Part shown: positions 13,901-22,160 of the stretch, one piece after another
Numbering within the stretch: the stretch's first letter is position 1
How the letters are laid out: each line of letters begins with the position of its first letter
From: Cranoglanis bouderius
Taxonomy: Eukaryota; Chordata; Actinopteri; Siluriformes; Cranoglanididae
NCBI GenBank assembly: GCA_023630585.1
Contig: CM042541.1
Location: 15,497,501-15,561,500 of the forward strand
Length of the DNA stretch: 64,000 nt
Reading direction: 5' to 3'
The notes under the pieces: model-generated
Told to the model about the DNA's origin: nothing
What the model saw: only the letters and a program-made list of their open reading frames with translations
Databases searched by the model: none
Program-made: the position numbers and the translations under genes

Positions 13901-16900
13901 ATTATAATTTTTCTAGGTTATATAACAACAATAAAAAAACAACAACTGTTTATTAGTCTTAGATCATGTGTAACGCCTGCCATACAGGTTATTTTTTTTA
14001 AATAACAAGAACAAACGCATTAATATTAGCGGTGTAACAATTAGATGACTTGGATCAATGGACTGATTTAAAAGGCAATGACTGAAATGAGTATTCATAA
14101 ATCAATTATTTTCAATTATAACTGATTATAAATGATGTATTCTTGATTACGATTAATTATAATTCGACTATTATCAAAAAAGGACAAACAACCAGTGTGT
14201 CAAAAACTATATAGAATTGTATCGTATCGTAGGAGATTCAGTGGTAATGTCAAATATCAAATTGTTGCCTTATGAATCATGTAACGTATGGAAGCCTAAT
14301 TAATATAAATAAATTACTATAAACCTGCAATTTGTAGCTGCACTGTTTTTAGGTCTGCTGTTATCGAAAATTATGAGCATTTTCTGACCAATCAGAATCC
14401 AGAATTCAACAGCAGTGTGGTATGAATATCAATAAACTAATATACATAATGATAAGACGATGTTTGATGCAAACATTTAAAAATTTATTGCACAAGTAAG
14501 CTGCATTGTGGGGAGTGGCACAACAGAAAAACATTCGCTTTCGTCCTATGATCAGTTTGAAACCTGACGATGAGAGCCAGGACTCCAAGGACTCGTAATT
14601 AACCATGCTTTCTGGGTGGTAGGGATGGCGGTATTCGCTTCTCTGTCAAGCAGAGCGACACTAGCCATTCGTGGCCATCTGTGAAGCCATGTGGGGAGAA
14701 GAGGGCAGTTAGTGCTTTCCTATAAGGTGTGTACAGCTGCCCTGTGAGCAGCATGAGCAGCAGCTTCATGTGTCTTGTTGGAAGCATGTGTTTGCCTTCA
14801 GGGAAGAGCTAACTAGTGGGTGGGAATGGGCAAATGACCAAACAGGGAGAAAATGCAGTTTTATCACAGAGGAGACACACGGATATTTTACAGACAAACA
14901 CCGTCCCCACCTACCTTAAAAGTCAGCACACGTGAGAACCGGAAGCATTGCTCCTCCTTAGGATCGACTTCATATATACTGTCCCTCAGTTTCACATACT
15001 CATTCAGTTGGACCTGCAAAATAGCAGCACAGACGTCTTAGCACCGAGACGTCACCTCAAACAAAGCGTCTCTAACCAAGTCATTTATTAAAGTGTTGAT
15101 TGACGTAATATCTACAGGTCTAAAGTCATTGGTGTAGTTCTCAGCCCTCAGGAAGGTCAGGAGATCAGCTACGTTGCCCAGGGTTGCACTCATTCCGATG
15201 ATCTGTGTGCTTTCTGTTTAAAACATGTTCAATGTCAAACTTTGTGAAGTAATTTGTTACGAGACAGAAGATTCAATTTGCGATTGACTTACTGCTGACG
15301 TACAGTACTTTGGCCAGAGTCATCTCGAGAATCGCTCCTCTGCTGCCGTCTCCAAGCATGTGGAGCTGAGTGGAGAAGAATAATCTTGAGAGGAAAATAT
15401 AACTCGAAAATTGTTATATTTTGCAAAAAAAACAATAAGTGACGCGCTGGAACCGACCTCATCCACCACCACCAGGCCGATGTTGTCCAGTCGGTGTGTC
15501 TCAATCAGTGAGTTCACCAGGCTGTGGCCTTTCTCAATCGTGGCAATGTAAAGTGAGTTCTTGGTTCGTCTTTTTACAGGAGGGAATTTTCCTTTACTCC
15601 CAGCATACTCCTCTACCAAGAAATCCAGCTCAATACCAAAACTCGCCAAGCCTCGAACCTATTGGAAATAAAACCCTGCTTACTGGGGGTCATTTCATGT
15701 ATCATTTCATGTATGAACTTCCTGCATAGTTCCTACTTACCCGCTGTCCTATGACAAAAGTGGTCATCAAATTTGTAGTTTTTACTTCCTTTAAACTCAG
15801 GCTAAATTTTGTAAAATGTGGGGAAAATTGTCCACAGAAGGAATAAAATATAACCAGCATGTGATGAAGCAGAGCCACTTTTTCCACTCTTCTTACACCA
15901 CGGCAATTTTACACAGCGTTTTAAATGACATTTCATTTTGTATAACGTTCACAAAACAAGTTAGTTCACAAAACAATTGCCTCGGTATGTTCATTGGTTT
16001 TCTGTTCTCTGGTTTAAGTCATGTCTCCGCCCCCGTTCATTCATAGGTTTTCTGTTTATTGTTTAATTATGTGTTTCAGGTGTTTCTCGTTTGTGTCTGA
16101 TTATTCTGGCTATTTAAACCTCTTCCCGTTTCCGCCTCAACGCGGAGTATTAGAGTTCGTCCTAGCATGTGCTGTACGCCTGCTACCTTCTCGCGTTCTC
16201 TCGCCCTTAGTTTATAGCTCATAGCTCATAGCTCTTACTTCATAGTTCATAGTTCCTAGACCATAGCCTAGTTTCGTTCGTTTGCTTCAGTTTTGTTTTG
16301 TTTTGTTCTCATGTTCTGTCCATTTTGGAAATACTGCCTTGTGGATTATTACTTTACTCTTTTGGATTATTACCTCGACATTCCCTGGATTATTGTTTGA
16401 CTGTTTGCACTTTTGGATTACTGCTTGCCTTTTTGTGGATTACTGTTTATTTCCTTTGCTTTGTGTGTTCCGTTACTTTCGAATCCTGTGTTCCTAATAA
16501 ACTGACTTTTCCCCTGCGCATGCATCCTGCCTTCCCCCGTGTTTACATAACAATGACCTAGTCAGAGCCCAGACCTGAATCCAACTAAAAAATCTGTGAG
16601 GTGGCCTGAAGCGGGCTGTGCACAGGAGATGCCCCTACAATTTGACGGATCTAGAATGCTTTTCTAAGAAAGCATGGAAAAATATTGCCAAGTCAAGATG
16701 TGCCACAGTGATAGACTCTTACCCAAATAAACTGAGTGATGTAATAAAATCAAAAGGTTCTACAACAAAGTATTAGTTTAGGGGTGTGCACACTTATAAC
16801 TAGATTATTCGAAGTTTTAATTTTTCCTATGTTTCCCTAAAATGTTTGATTGTTTTTCACTTAATTTTTTTTATACATTGTAATTTCATATTGAGGGTGG

Positions 16901-19900
16901 AAAAATTCTCACATGATTGATCTTGGTTTCATTTTTTTTTTACACCAGAAAAACCTGCCATTTTAACAGGGGTGTGTATACTTTTTATATTGACTGTATA
17001 CAAGGTTTTTTTACTCTGTTTATATAGCACAGCTACACTCAAATCCCTGTGAATTAGCTGTTACTAGAGAAACAAGAATGTATTAGAATGAGTGCATTAA
17101 TATAAACCTGTGATTTGCCTTGCAGCCAATCTACACTGCGAGTTCTACTGATGTAGAAAATTAATCAACACCTTCCGACCAATCAAAGTCCAAATCAGAA
17201 TAAGTTCTTTCGTTTAACAAGGAGAATCATGGGAAAACGGTGTTGTTTGATCATTAAATATCACAGCGAAACCTATTCCACAAATTCCAGCCCAGCAAAG
17301 CTGTTTAACTTCGAAACAGGGGCAGGGCATGTAGTATTACAGCTCTTTTTAAATTTTTTTATTTGCATGTTCCCCCAATTGAAATTGCTTGATGAGGGTA
17401 AAAGCATCGGCACTTAGAACAGTAGAACAATTAAACACTTTACCTTTTCTTGCACCAGGGACACATATGGTAATATCACCAGTGCGTCTTTCTTCCTACA
17501 GAGAATCTCTTTAAAAATAAGAATCTCAGCCACCAACGTCTTCCCTCCACTCGTCGGTAGAGAGTAGATCAGATTCTTTCTGTGAAGAACCGAGTCCAAA
17601 TTCAGACACGCCTTCTGCCACTCTGAAACAGAGACAGACTCCATTAAGCTTATGGACTGTACAAGGACATATAAACGTGTTGCACAGATAGAAGTGAAAA
17701 TATTGTAGAAATTATTTAAAAAGTCAAAAATAATTCTTTTAAAGCCTTAATTCCTGCAAGGGGTATGATGTAATTTCAAATTAAATGCAGAAAAAAAACA
17801 GCAAATTAATTGCAGGAGAAAAAAAAAAATCAAACAGGGACATGTGGGCGGGGCTAGAAATAGTGTAGCTCACTGATTGGTCAACAGAATTGCGTCAAAC
17901 AATGTCTCTATCTAAAACAGCACAGTGATCTTCAGTAGTGTAGCAAATATCTGCCAAAGTTATCCATCTTTTCTAAACTCTGTTTTTTGACATGCTTTAG
18001 GATTAAACATTACAACTGTATCGTATTTTTCAATCTAAAATGTTCTGATATTTTATGACATTTCCTCTGCATGATAGACGTAAAATCTTTTTGATTTAGG
18101 TTGCATGCAAAGCACAGGACGCCACTTGAGCTTCCGCTGCTGAAAATGTGCGACTCCTTTCGGTTGCACCGAAACTAGTTGCAGATTCACGAAAGAATAA
18201 AGTATCGGCACCCTTCAGGTTTAGGTCTCTCACAGCCATTAAAAACAAGCTCGCTGTTTCTCATGTTCTGTATTTCACCCTGTGACGGAGATGTGCAACA
18301 GCGTTACAAACTACATCATAACATTAAAATAAGTTATGTATTATTGCACTAGGGGGGTACATAGGGTTAGCATGTTTGCCTCGCACCTCCAGGGTTGGGG
18401 GTTCGATTCCCACCTCCACCCTGTGTGTGTGGAGTTTGCATGTTCTCCCCGTGCTTTATGGGCTTCCTCCGGGTACTCCGGTTTCCTCCCCCAGTCCAAA
18501 GACATGCACTGTAGGCTGACTGGCATTTCCAAATCGTCCGCAGTGTATGAATGTGTGTGCGATTGATGAGATGCGATGGGTTTGCACCCCATCCAGGGTG
18601 TCCCCCGCCTCGTGCCCCGAGTCCCCTGGGATAGGCTCCAGGCTCGCTGTGACCCAGTGTAGGATAAGCAGTACAGAAAATGGATGGATGGATTGTACTA
18701 CTTGTGTCTGACACTAGTCACCACACGACAACCTGCAGAGAAAATCCTCTTTCTACTTTCATATATGTTATATCTGTCATTCCAGTCCACAGTGACCCTC
18801 AAGCAAACCGTGTTTGTGTGTCATGTGTTGTTAGCCTGAAAATCCAGTAAATCAAGATTCTGCATCACTAAATGCTATTAAAATTACATCAGGTAAGCTA
18901 AGAGAAGAAATTCGCTCTGACTGAGGTACCGATTTAATCAAATTTATAGAGCCTGTGAATTAATCACCATACAAGTCCTCAATCCTCTTCAGTCTTATGA
19001 TTAAATCTTTAACTTTGGATGGAAGCCCAAAGAAAGGACCCAGGTCTCCTTCTGGGGGCACAGACTTGATGGTCTGCACAGCGGCGCTGATTTCTTCGCT
19101 CACTGCTGCCTCTTTCTGCAGAATCGTCTTCGACACGGTGTTGGAAGAAGCCGCGTTTTCCAGCATGGCCCTCTTCAGCTGGTCGGCCATGCTTCTCCTG
19201 GCCTTGCTGGCCGGTTTGTTCTGATCATAGCAGACAGACCGCATCGAGCATCGAGCATCAGGTGTAGACGTGTTCCCAGTTCCTCCTGTGTGGGCGGGCT
19301 GCAATTTATTTTGTATGTCTTGCTGAAATGCAAGCTGAGAGCTCGGTAAATCCCTCAGTGATGCATCTTGGAATTCCTCTGTGAAGTCTGCGAGATGATC
19401 AACAGTGCTTTGGTTGGTTTGTGGTGCTTGGTCCTGTTCCACATCTTCCAGCTTGGCGAGGAAGGAGGTGTCAGCGATGATGCTGTCATAGCCATCAAAG
19501 AGATCCTCGTCGTCACTGAAGCACTGGAAAAATGATCAGAGAACAAAAAAAACTGCATGATGATATATTGCAAACATGTGCAGCCCTGCATTAAACATTA
19601 AATGGAACTATACATTATTTTAAAAACAAAAACAAACAAACAATAAAACCAGACAACCAGGGGTTGAGCTAAACAGCTAAAACGTTCCTCAGGACACAGT
19701 GGAAATTTTATAAGGTGTCTCTAGACCTTGGCAACAATCAATGTCAAAGTCCTCTGTGAAGCAACAGATAATATTTAATGTTACAAGTTAGTGATGGGAA
19801 TTTCAGTGGGTTCCAACAATCCGCTCGGCTCACCAATCAGCCGTAACATTAAAACCACCTGCCTAATATTGTGTAGGTCCCCCTTGTGCCGCCAAAACAG

Positions 19901-21157
19901 CTCTCACAGACATGGACTCCGCAAGACCTCTGAAGGTGTGCTGTGGTATCTGGCACCAAGACGTTAGCAGCAGATCCTTTAAGTTCTGTAAGTTGGGAGG
20001 TGGAACCTCCATGGATCAGACTTGTTTGTCCAGCACATCCCACAGATGCTAGATCGGACTGAGATCTGGTAAATTTGGAGGCGGTGTCAACACCTTGAAC
20101 TCTTTGTCATGTTCCTCAAACCTCAAACCATTCCTGAACAATTTTTGCAGTTTGGCAGGGAACATTATCCTGCTGAAAGAGGCCACTGCCATTAGGGAAT
20201 ACCGTTGTCATGAAGAGGTGTACTTGGTCTACAACAATGTTTAGGTAGGTGCTACATGTCAATGTAACATCCACATGAATGCCAGGACCCAAGGTTTCCC
20301 AACAGAACATTGCCCAGGGCATCACACTGCCTCCGCCGGCTTGCCTTCTTCCCATAGTGCACCCTGGTGCCATCTCTTTCCCAGGAAAGTGACGCACACG
20401 CACCCGACCGTCCACATGTCAAAGAAAATGTGATTCATCAGACCAGGCCACCTTCTTCCATTGCTCCATGGTCCAGTTCTGATACTCACATGCCAATTGT
20501 AGGCATTTTTTTAGTGGTTGGGAGAGATGCTTGGCCCAGACATCTCGCCATCACAATTTGGCTCTTGTCAAAGTCGCTCAGATCCTTACGCTTGCCCATT
20601 TTTCCTGCTTCCAACACATCAACTTCGAGAACAGACTGTTTACTTGCTACCGAATATATCCCATCCCTTGACAGGCGCCTTTGTAACGAGATAATCAATG
20701 TTATTCACGTCACCTTTCAGTGGTTTTAATGTTATGGCTGATCGGTGTATACTTTGCAGTACTAGAAGAGTCGACTCTATACTTCGCGGTACAAAAAGAG
20801 TCGACTCTAGCGAACGACAGTTCAATTCCCAGCATTGCCACAGCACCACTGTTCGCCCGTTCAGTAAAACCAGCAACACGTCCACCTTTGGTTTTGGCTT
20901 GGATTCTGAGTGAAGTGGTGTTGATCAAATATTCTGCTAGGTTATTGAAAATAAAAGTATTGACTTACCTGCTCTGTGACTGTGTCCTCTATCCTGATCT
21001 GCGGTATATTTGTACGTTCAGTTGTTTTGCATTTCTCAGCGCTGAGCCGCTTTTTAGCCGGAGTTAAATCACTTCTCATTCCATCTCTGTTTCTCTTTTT
21101 GGACCAAGAGCTGCGTTTTACAACTATTTCACTCTGGACTTCTGCGTCTCTACTCAT
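1338..21157 (-). CDS. helq: Helicase POLQ-like (HELQ), 18 coding exons, 998 aa
   Basis: Superfamily 2 Ski2-like 3'-5' DNA helicase acting in the nucleus at stalled forks and crosslinks, known to work with RAD51 paralogues. Coding exons in gene order: 21157-20969, 19523-18968, 17622-17444, 15658-15458, 15365-15293, 15213-15116, 15013-14915, 13722-13577, 13484-13245, 11358-11217, 11135-11031, 10948-10744, 8700-8543, 7937-7839, 7630-7457, 7299-7186, 4505-4371, 1421-1338. All junctions are GT/AG and phases agree. Motifs: Walker A PTSGGKT at residues 271-277, DELH box at 374-377 (split by an intron), SATL at 408-411, motif VI QMVGRAGRAG at 614-623, then winged-helix and helix-hairpin-helix-like C-terminus ending MFPTDLPSA. 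The start is the first ATG after an in-frame TAG. The N-terminal 250 residues are acidic and poorly conserved. The protein is shorter than the roughly 1100-aa human one, mostly there. Introns hold several Tc1 elements. No lesion is seen. Confidence 0.95.
1728..1933. repeat. Compound TA/TG/CA microsatellite
   Basis: Long alternating (TA)n, (TG)n and (CA)n runs in the last HELQ intron. It creates several spurious open frames rich in Ile-Tyr, Cys-Val and His-Thr, none of them a gene. Confidence 0.95.
2160..2732 (+). repeat. LTR-like repeat, copy 1 (possible solo LTR)
   Basis: Matches a second copy at 15985-16552 through 'atgtctccgcctcc', 'gtttccgc..gcggagtattagag', 'cctaataaactgac' and 'gcatgcatcctg'. 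It carries an AATAAA signal and ends 'acgtaaca', as retrotransposon LTRs do. No internal coding region adjoins it, so a solo LTR is likely. I could not fix the left edge or a target duplication. Confidence 0.55.
2734..3430. other. Unassigned HELQ intron sequence
   Basis: AT-rich intron DNA with a short CT run near 3025. No gene or known repeat recognised. Confidence 0.35.
3433..3930 (+). mobile_element. Ty3/gypsy reverse transcriptase fragment, decayed
   Basis: A translated piece resembles the fingers/palm of gypsy-type reverse transcriptase, with a STPFGLHQF-like segment, a YMDD catalytic motif near 3602-3613, and further on a GMRQFLGLAGYYR connection-type motif in another frame. It is truncated at both ends and shifted between about 3680 and 3740, so it is dead. 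The following 3840-4060 looks like non-coding element DNA, perhaps an LTR edge. It lies inside a HELQ intron. Confidence 0.75.
4809..6310 (-). mobile_element. Tc1/mariner transposon, nearly intact, 1502 bp
   Basis: Bounded by TA dinucleotides with inverted ends starting CAGGTGCATCTCAATAAA. The inverted repeats are about 203 bp with roughly ten differences. Each arm has an outer and an inner related motif ('ctcaataaattagaat' and 'ctcaacaaattagaat'), the IR/DR layout known from several fish Tc1 elements. It encodes one transposase on the minus strand and sits in the HELQ intron between coding exons 16 and 17. Confidence 0.93.
5138..6046 (-). CDS. Tc1-family DD34E transposase with a late nonsense codon
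   Basis: A 302-residue open frame beginning MVSQFGSLGKP. It has N-terminal helix-turn-helix DNA-binding domains, a GRKR-type linker near residue 41, and a DDE catalytic core: D in FSDESKF, D in IFQQDLAPAH and E in NPIENLWG. Exactly 34 residues separate the last two, the Tc1 signature. The frame stops at TGA after SMPC; the same frame then continues for 12 codons to a second stop, ending in the usual TKY. The stop is one step from an arginine CGA codon, consistent with CpG decay. The core is complete, so activity may be reduced and is not clearly lost. Confidence 0.9.
   Translation of the reverse strand: MVSQFGSLGKPQTFIAKEAGCSQSAVSKHVNRKLSGRKKCGRKRCTTNRENRSLMRIVKQNRFKNLSEHHKEWTEAGVKASRATTHRRVKEFGYSCRIPLVKPLLNHRQRQRRLTWAKDKKNWTVAQWLKVLFSDESKFCISFGNQGPRVWRKGGEAHSPSCLKSSVKFPQSVMIWGAMSSAGVGPLCFLKTKVTAPIYQEILEHFMLPSADQHFEDANFIFQQDLAPAHTAKSTKSWLNVHGVGVLDWPANSPDLNPIENLWGIVKKKMRKNAYELKATFKETWASIPPQQCHKLITSMPC
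6550..6790. repeat. Dispersed repeat with 'aaaggggtcatatgatg' end
   Basis: The 'aaaggggtcatatgatg' start and 'cagagtgctctgattggccag' segment look like a common fish DNA repeat. Only one copy is in the window, so this is a pattern match and the limits are approximate. Confidence 0.4.
6925..7055 (+). repeat. Partial SINE body
   Basis: Contains 'ctggtttcctccca' and 'aaaaacatgtaggtggat', matching the body of the SINE at 35600-35800. Head and tail are absent. Confidence 0.55.
7345..7374. repeat. (TAA)n microsatellite
   Basis: About ten TAA units in a HELQ intron between two exons. Confidence 0.9.
9010..9640 (-). repeat. Dispersed teleost repeat, longer copy
   Basis: Minus-strand copy of the family whose tail opens the window: 'cattgtcccaaagcagc' near 9020, 'gagcaagccagaggcgacgg' near 9094 and 'gggtgacaccggatag' near 9184. 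The right part (9300-9640) may belong to the same element; that is less certain. Confidence 0.55.
9965..10560. repeat. Family A repeat, copy in HELQ intron
   Basis: Holds the 'gaagttgattattttcc' core followed by 'ttttattcc' and a distal 'aaacctgtgatttg' segment. The same parts recur at 27335, 29735, 31441, 31985, 37827 and 56448. No coding capacity; likely a non-autonomous DNA transposon. Confidence 0.6.
11633..12639 (-). mobile_element. Deleted Tc1-like transposon
   Basis: Inverted ends carry 'ttccaaaaaagttgggacac', with a second inner repeat 'atctcaaaaaagttgggac' in both arms (about 11805 and 12430). It lies between TA dinucleotides. At about 1.0 kb it is shorter than a full Tc1, having lost the front of the transposase. 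It sits in the HELQ intron between exons 9 and 10. Confidence 0.88.
11741..12349 (-). pseudogene. Truncated Tc1 transposase
   Basis: The 202-residue frame keeps the second and third catalytic blocks (FHQDNAKPHT and SPDLSPIENIW) but lacks the DNA-binding domains and the first aspartate. Its last 40 codons run into the inverted-repeat arm. It cannot encode an active enzyme. Confidence 0.85.
12779..13125 (+). repeat. Partial MITE-like element
   Basis: Starts TA-CAGTCCTGTGAAAAAG, a Tc1/mariner-type end motif, followed by AT-rich non-coding DNA with 'tgtacttgcccccata'. No matching right end found, so it is probably truncated. Confidence 0.45.
13960..14415 (-). repeat. Family A repeat, distal half
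   Basis: Ends with 'tctgaccaatcagaatcc' and 'attcaacagcagtgtggtat', the terminal segment of family A seen also near 17190, 28000, 31945 and 32505. Confidence 0.6.
14580..14865. repeat. Dispersed repeat, pairs with 59165-59480
   Basis: Shares 'gagggcag', 'gctttcct', 'gctgccctgtg' and 'tgaccaaac..gggagaaaa' in the same order as the copy at 59165-59480. Probably an old SINE; the class is inferred. Confidence 0.5.
15985..16552 (+). repeat. LTR-like repeat, copy 2
   Basis: Second copy of the repeat at 2160-2732, with the same gcggagtattagag block, 'cctaataaactgac' polyadenylation motif and 'acataaca' end. It directly abuts a Tc1 remnant. Intron of HELQ. Confidence 0.55.
16553..16996 (+). mobile_element. 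3' fragment of a Tc1 transposon
   Basis: Begins within a transposase tail (an SPDLNP-like block in the plus frame near 16567-16590, then frame breaks) and ends with 'ggggtgtgtatacttttt' and CTG before TA, a Tc1 inverted end. The 5' part is missing; its left edge coincides with the LTR-like repeat. Confidence 0.75.
17030..17215 (-). repeat. Family A repeat, distal fragment
   Basis: Matches 'tgaattagctgttacta', 'aaacctgtgatttg' and 'aaaattaatcaacacctt' of other family A copies. Lies upstream of HELQ coding exon 4 in gene terms. Confidence 0.6.
18352..18700 (+). repeat. tRNA-derived SINE
   Basis: Has a B-box-like GGTTCGATTCCC at about 18400, then 'ggagtttgcatgttctcccc', 'cggtttcctcccccagtcc', and a 'ggataagcagtacagaaaatggatgg' type tail with short ATGG repeats. 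Other copies are at 31107-31440 and, inverted, 63234-63585. It lies in the HELQ intron between exons 2 and 3. Confidence 0.85.
19831..20747 (-). mobile_element. Internally deleted Tc1 transposon
   Basis: Inverted ends 'caatcagccgtaacattaaa' and 'ttttaatgttatggctgatc'. Minus-strand transposase pieces: a start MGKRKDLSDFDKSQIV near 20590, then a jump to a SDESHF first-aspartate block near 20430, then FQQDNVPCQTAK near 20150. A middle part of the DNA-binding region and the end around the glutamate are lost or shifted. It lies in HELQ intron 1. Confidence 0.85.
20750..20812. repeat. Duplicated 31-bp unit with GAGTCGACTC palindrome
   Basis: Two direct copies of about 31 bp, each ending in 'agagtcgactct', follow the Tc1 end. 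Together with 'tagtgatgggaatt' before the Tc1 (about 19790) they may be the split halves of an older repeat. Confidence 0.6.
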
Positions 21158-21530
21158 ATCTCGCCCGTTATACAGCTGGCTAACTTCAGGCTAACTTAGC
21201 TATCTGACCTGCCACCGCTTCATGACTCAAATAGCAGCCGCGGGCCGCAGATTTAATCAATTTTCAGTTATAACGAATATAAACAGTTGTGACTAAGACC
21301 CATCGTGGTAACAAGCCCATGAATGAGCTATGATGACCTTCCGCTTCCACAACGGACTAAGCTGTCATCAACACATCGATGCTTAGGGCAGGACTATTTT
21401 AAAAGGCTTGTTCAGGAAAGCAACCAATCCCGAGTCAGAAGTTGCTACACGTGACCAGAACTGACCCGCTAAAGCGTTGCGTCACGTGACAGTCATATTG
21501 GAAAGGGAAAGATTTGCTCGTAAACTAATA

Positions 21531-21653
21531 CAGAATGCATATATGATACTATATAGTGTTATAAATGAGTTATTAAGTACACTGTAGGATTCCACCCCAC
21601 AGTGTACTTACTAACCAATTTATAACACTGTATAGTATTATATATGCATTCTG
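21531..21653. other. Strong inverted repeat (hairpin)
   Basis: Two 53-nt arms (21531-21583 and 21601-21653) pair with about five mismatches around a 17-nt loop. The arms start and end with 'cagaatgcatatat' and its complement. It sits in the HELQ-MRPS18C intergenic region. It could be a small MITE, a cruciform-prone site or a hairpin RNA source. Confidence 0.85.
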
Positions 21654-21869
21654 TATTCTGTATAGTATTGATGGTGATTGTAAGGAATGCAGTGTAAGGA
21701 TTTTTGTTTTGTTTTTCAGTGCGTATAACAACCTCTCTGGAATTCTTTTGAAAAACTCTTGAATCTTGAATCTAAATAATAAATAAAAAAATATTAAGTA
21801 AGGTAAGACAGAAATTGTCATGAACCAAGAAAAGGCCTGGCATTCCTTATTTAAAAAAAGGGAGGGGGG

Positions 21870-21870
21870 A

Positions 21871-21908
<38 letters not shown>

Positions 21909-21932
21909 GAAGAAGAAGAAGAAGAAGAAGAA
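21870..21932. repeat. (AAT)n(AAG)n microsatellite
   Basis: About twelve AAT units run directly into about eight AAG units, some 230 bp before the MRPS18C start codon. Confidence 0.92.
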
Positions 21933-22127
21933 TTCATGGTTCAGAAGTCATGGTTCAGTGCACAAGGTAAAACGCTGAAATTATATACGTTTTAAAAAAT
22001 CTTTCATAAAGGTAAGCTTATCCTATCGATTATAATTTCTTTGTCGTTTTCCAACCTAATCCACTAGATGGCAGTACGTCAAAATTACGCGACGCATCTT
22101 TATCGTGTTTACAGACGAGGAAGAAGT

Positions 22128-22145
22128 ATCATGGCGGCTTACTGA
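22128..22145 (+). promoter_or_regulatory. YY1-like site overlapping a 4-codon uORF
   Basis: ATCATGGCGGCTT fits the YY1 core often found at start sites of vertebrate ribosomal-protein genes. The ATG within it opens a frame ATG GCG GCT TAC TGA that ends 15 bp before the MRPS18C ATG. Whether it is in the transcript depends on the start site. Confidence 0.5.
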
Positions 22146-22160
22146 TCCAGCGCTGTGAAG

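Larger units (their letters stand above)
21158..22160. promoter_or_regulatory. Shared upstream region of HELQ and MRPS18C
   Basis: The two start codons face away from each other about 1 kb apart. A CCAAT box lies at 21424-21428 and CACGTG E-boxes at 21448-21453 and 21483-21488, the second inside the perfect palindrome GTCACGTGAC. No TATA box stands out. Promoter function is inferred from position and motifs. Confidence 0.6.

Noticed and set aside
18395..18415. Possible tRNA gene (GGTTCGATTCC B box)
   Set aside because: The flanks do not fold as a cloverleaf and the same sequence recurs with a long SINE body and tail at 31107 and 63234.
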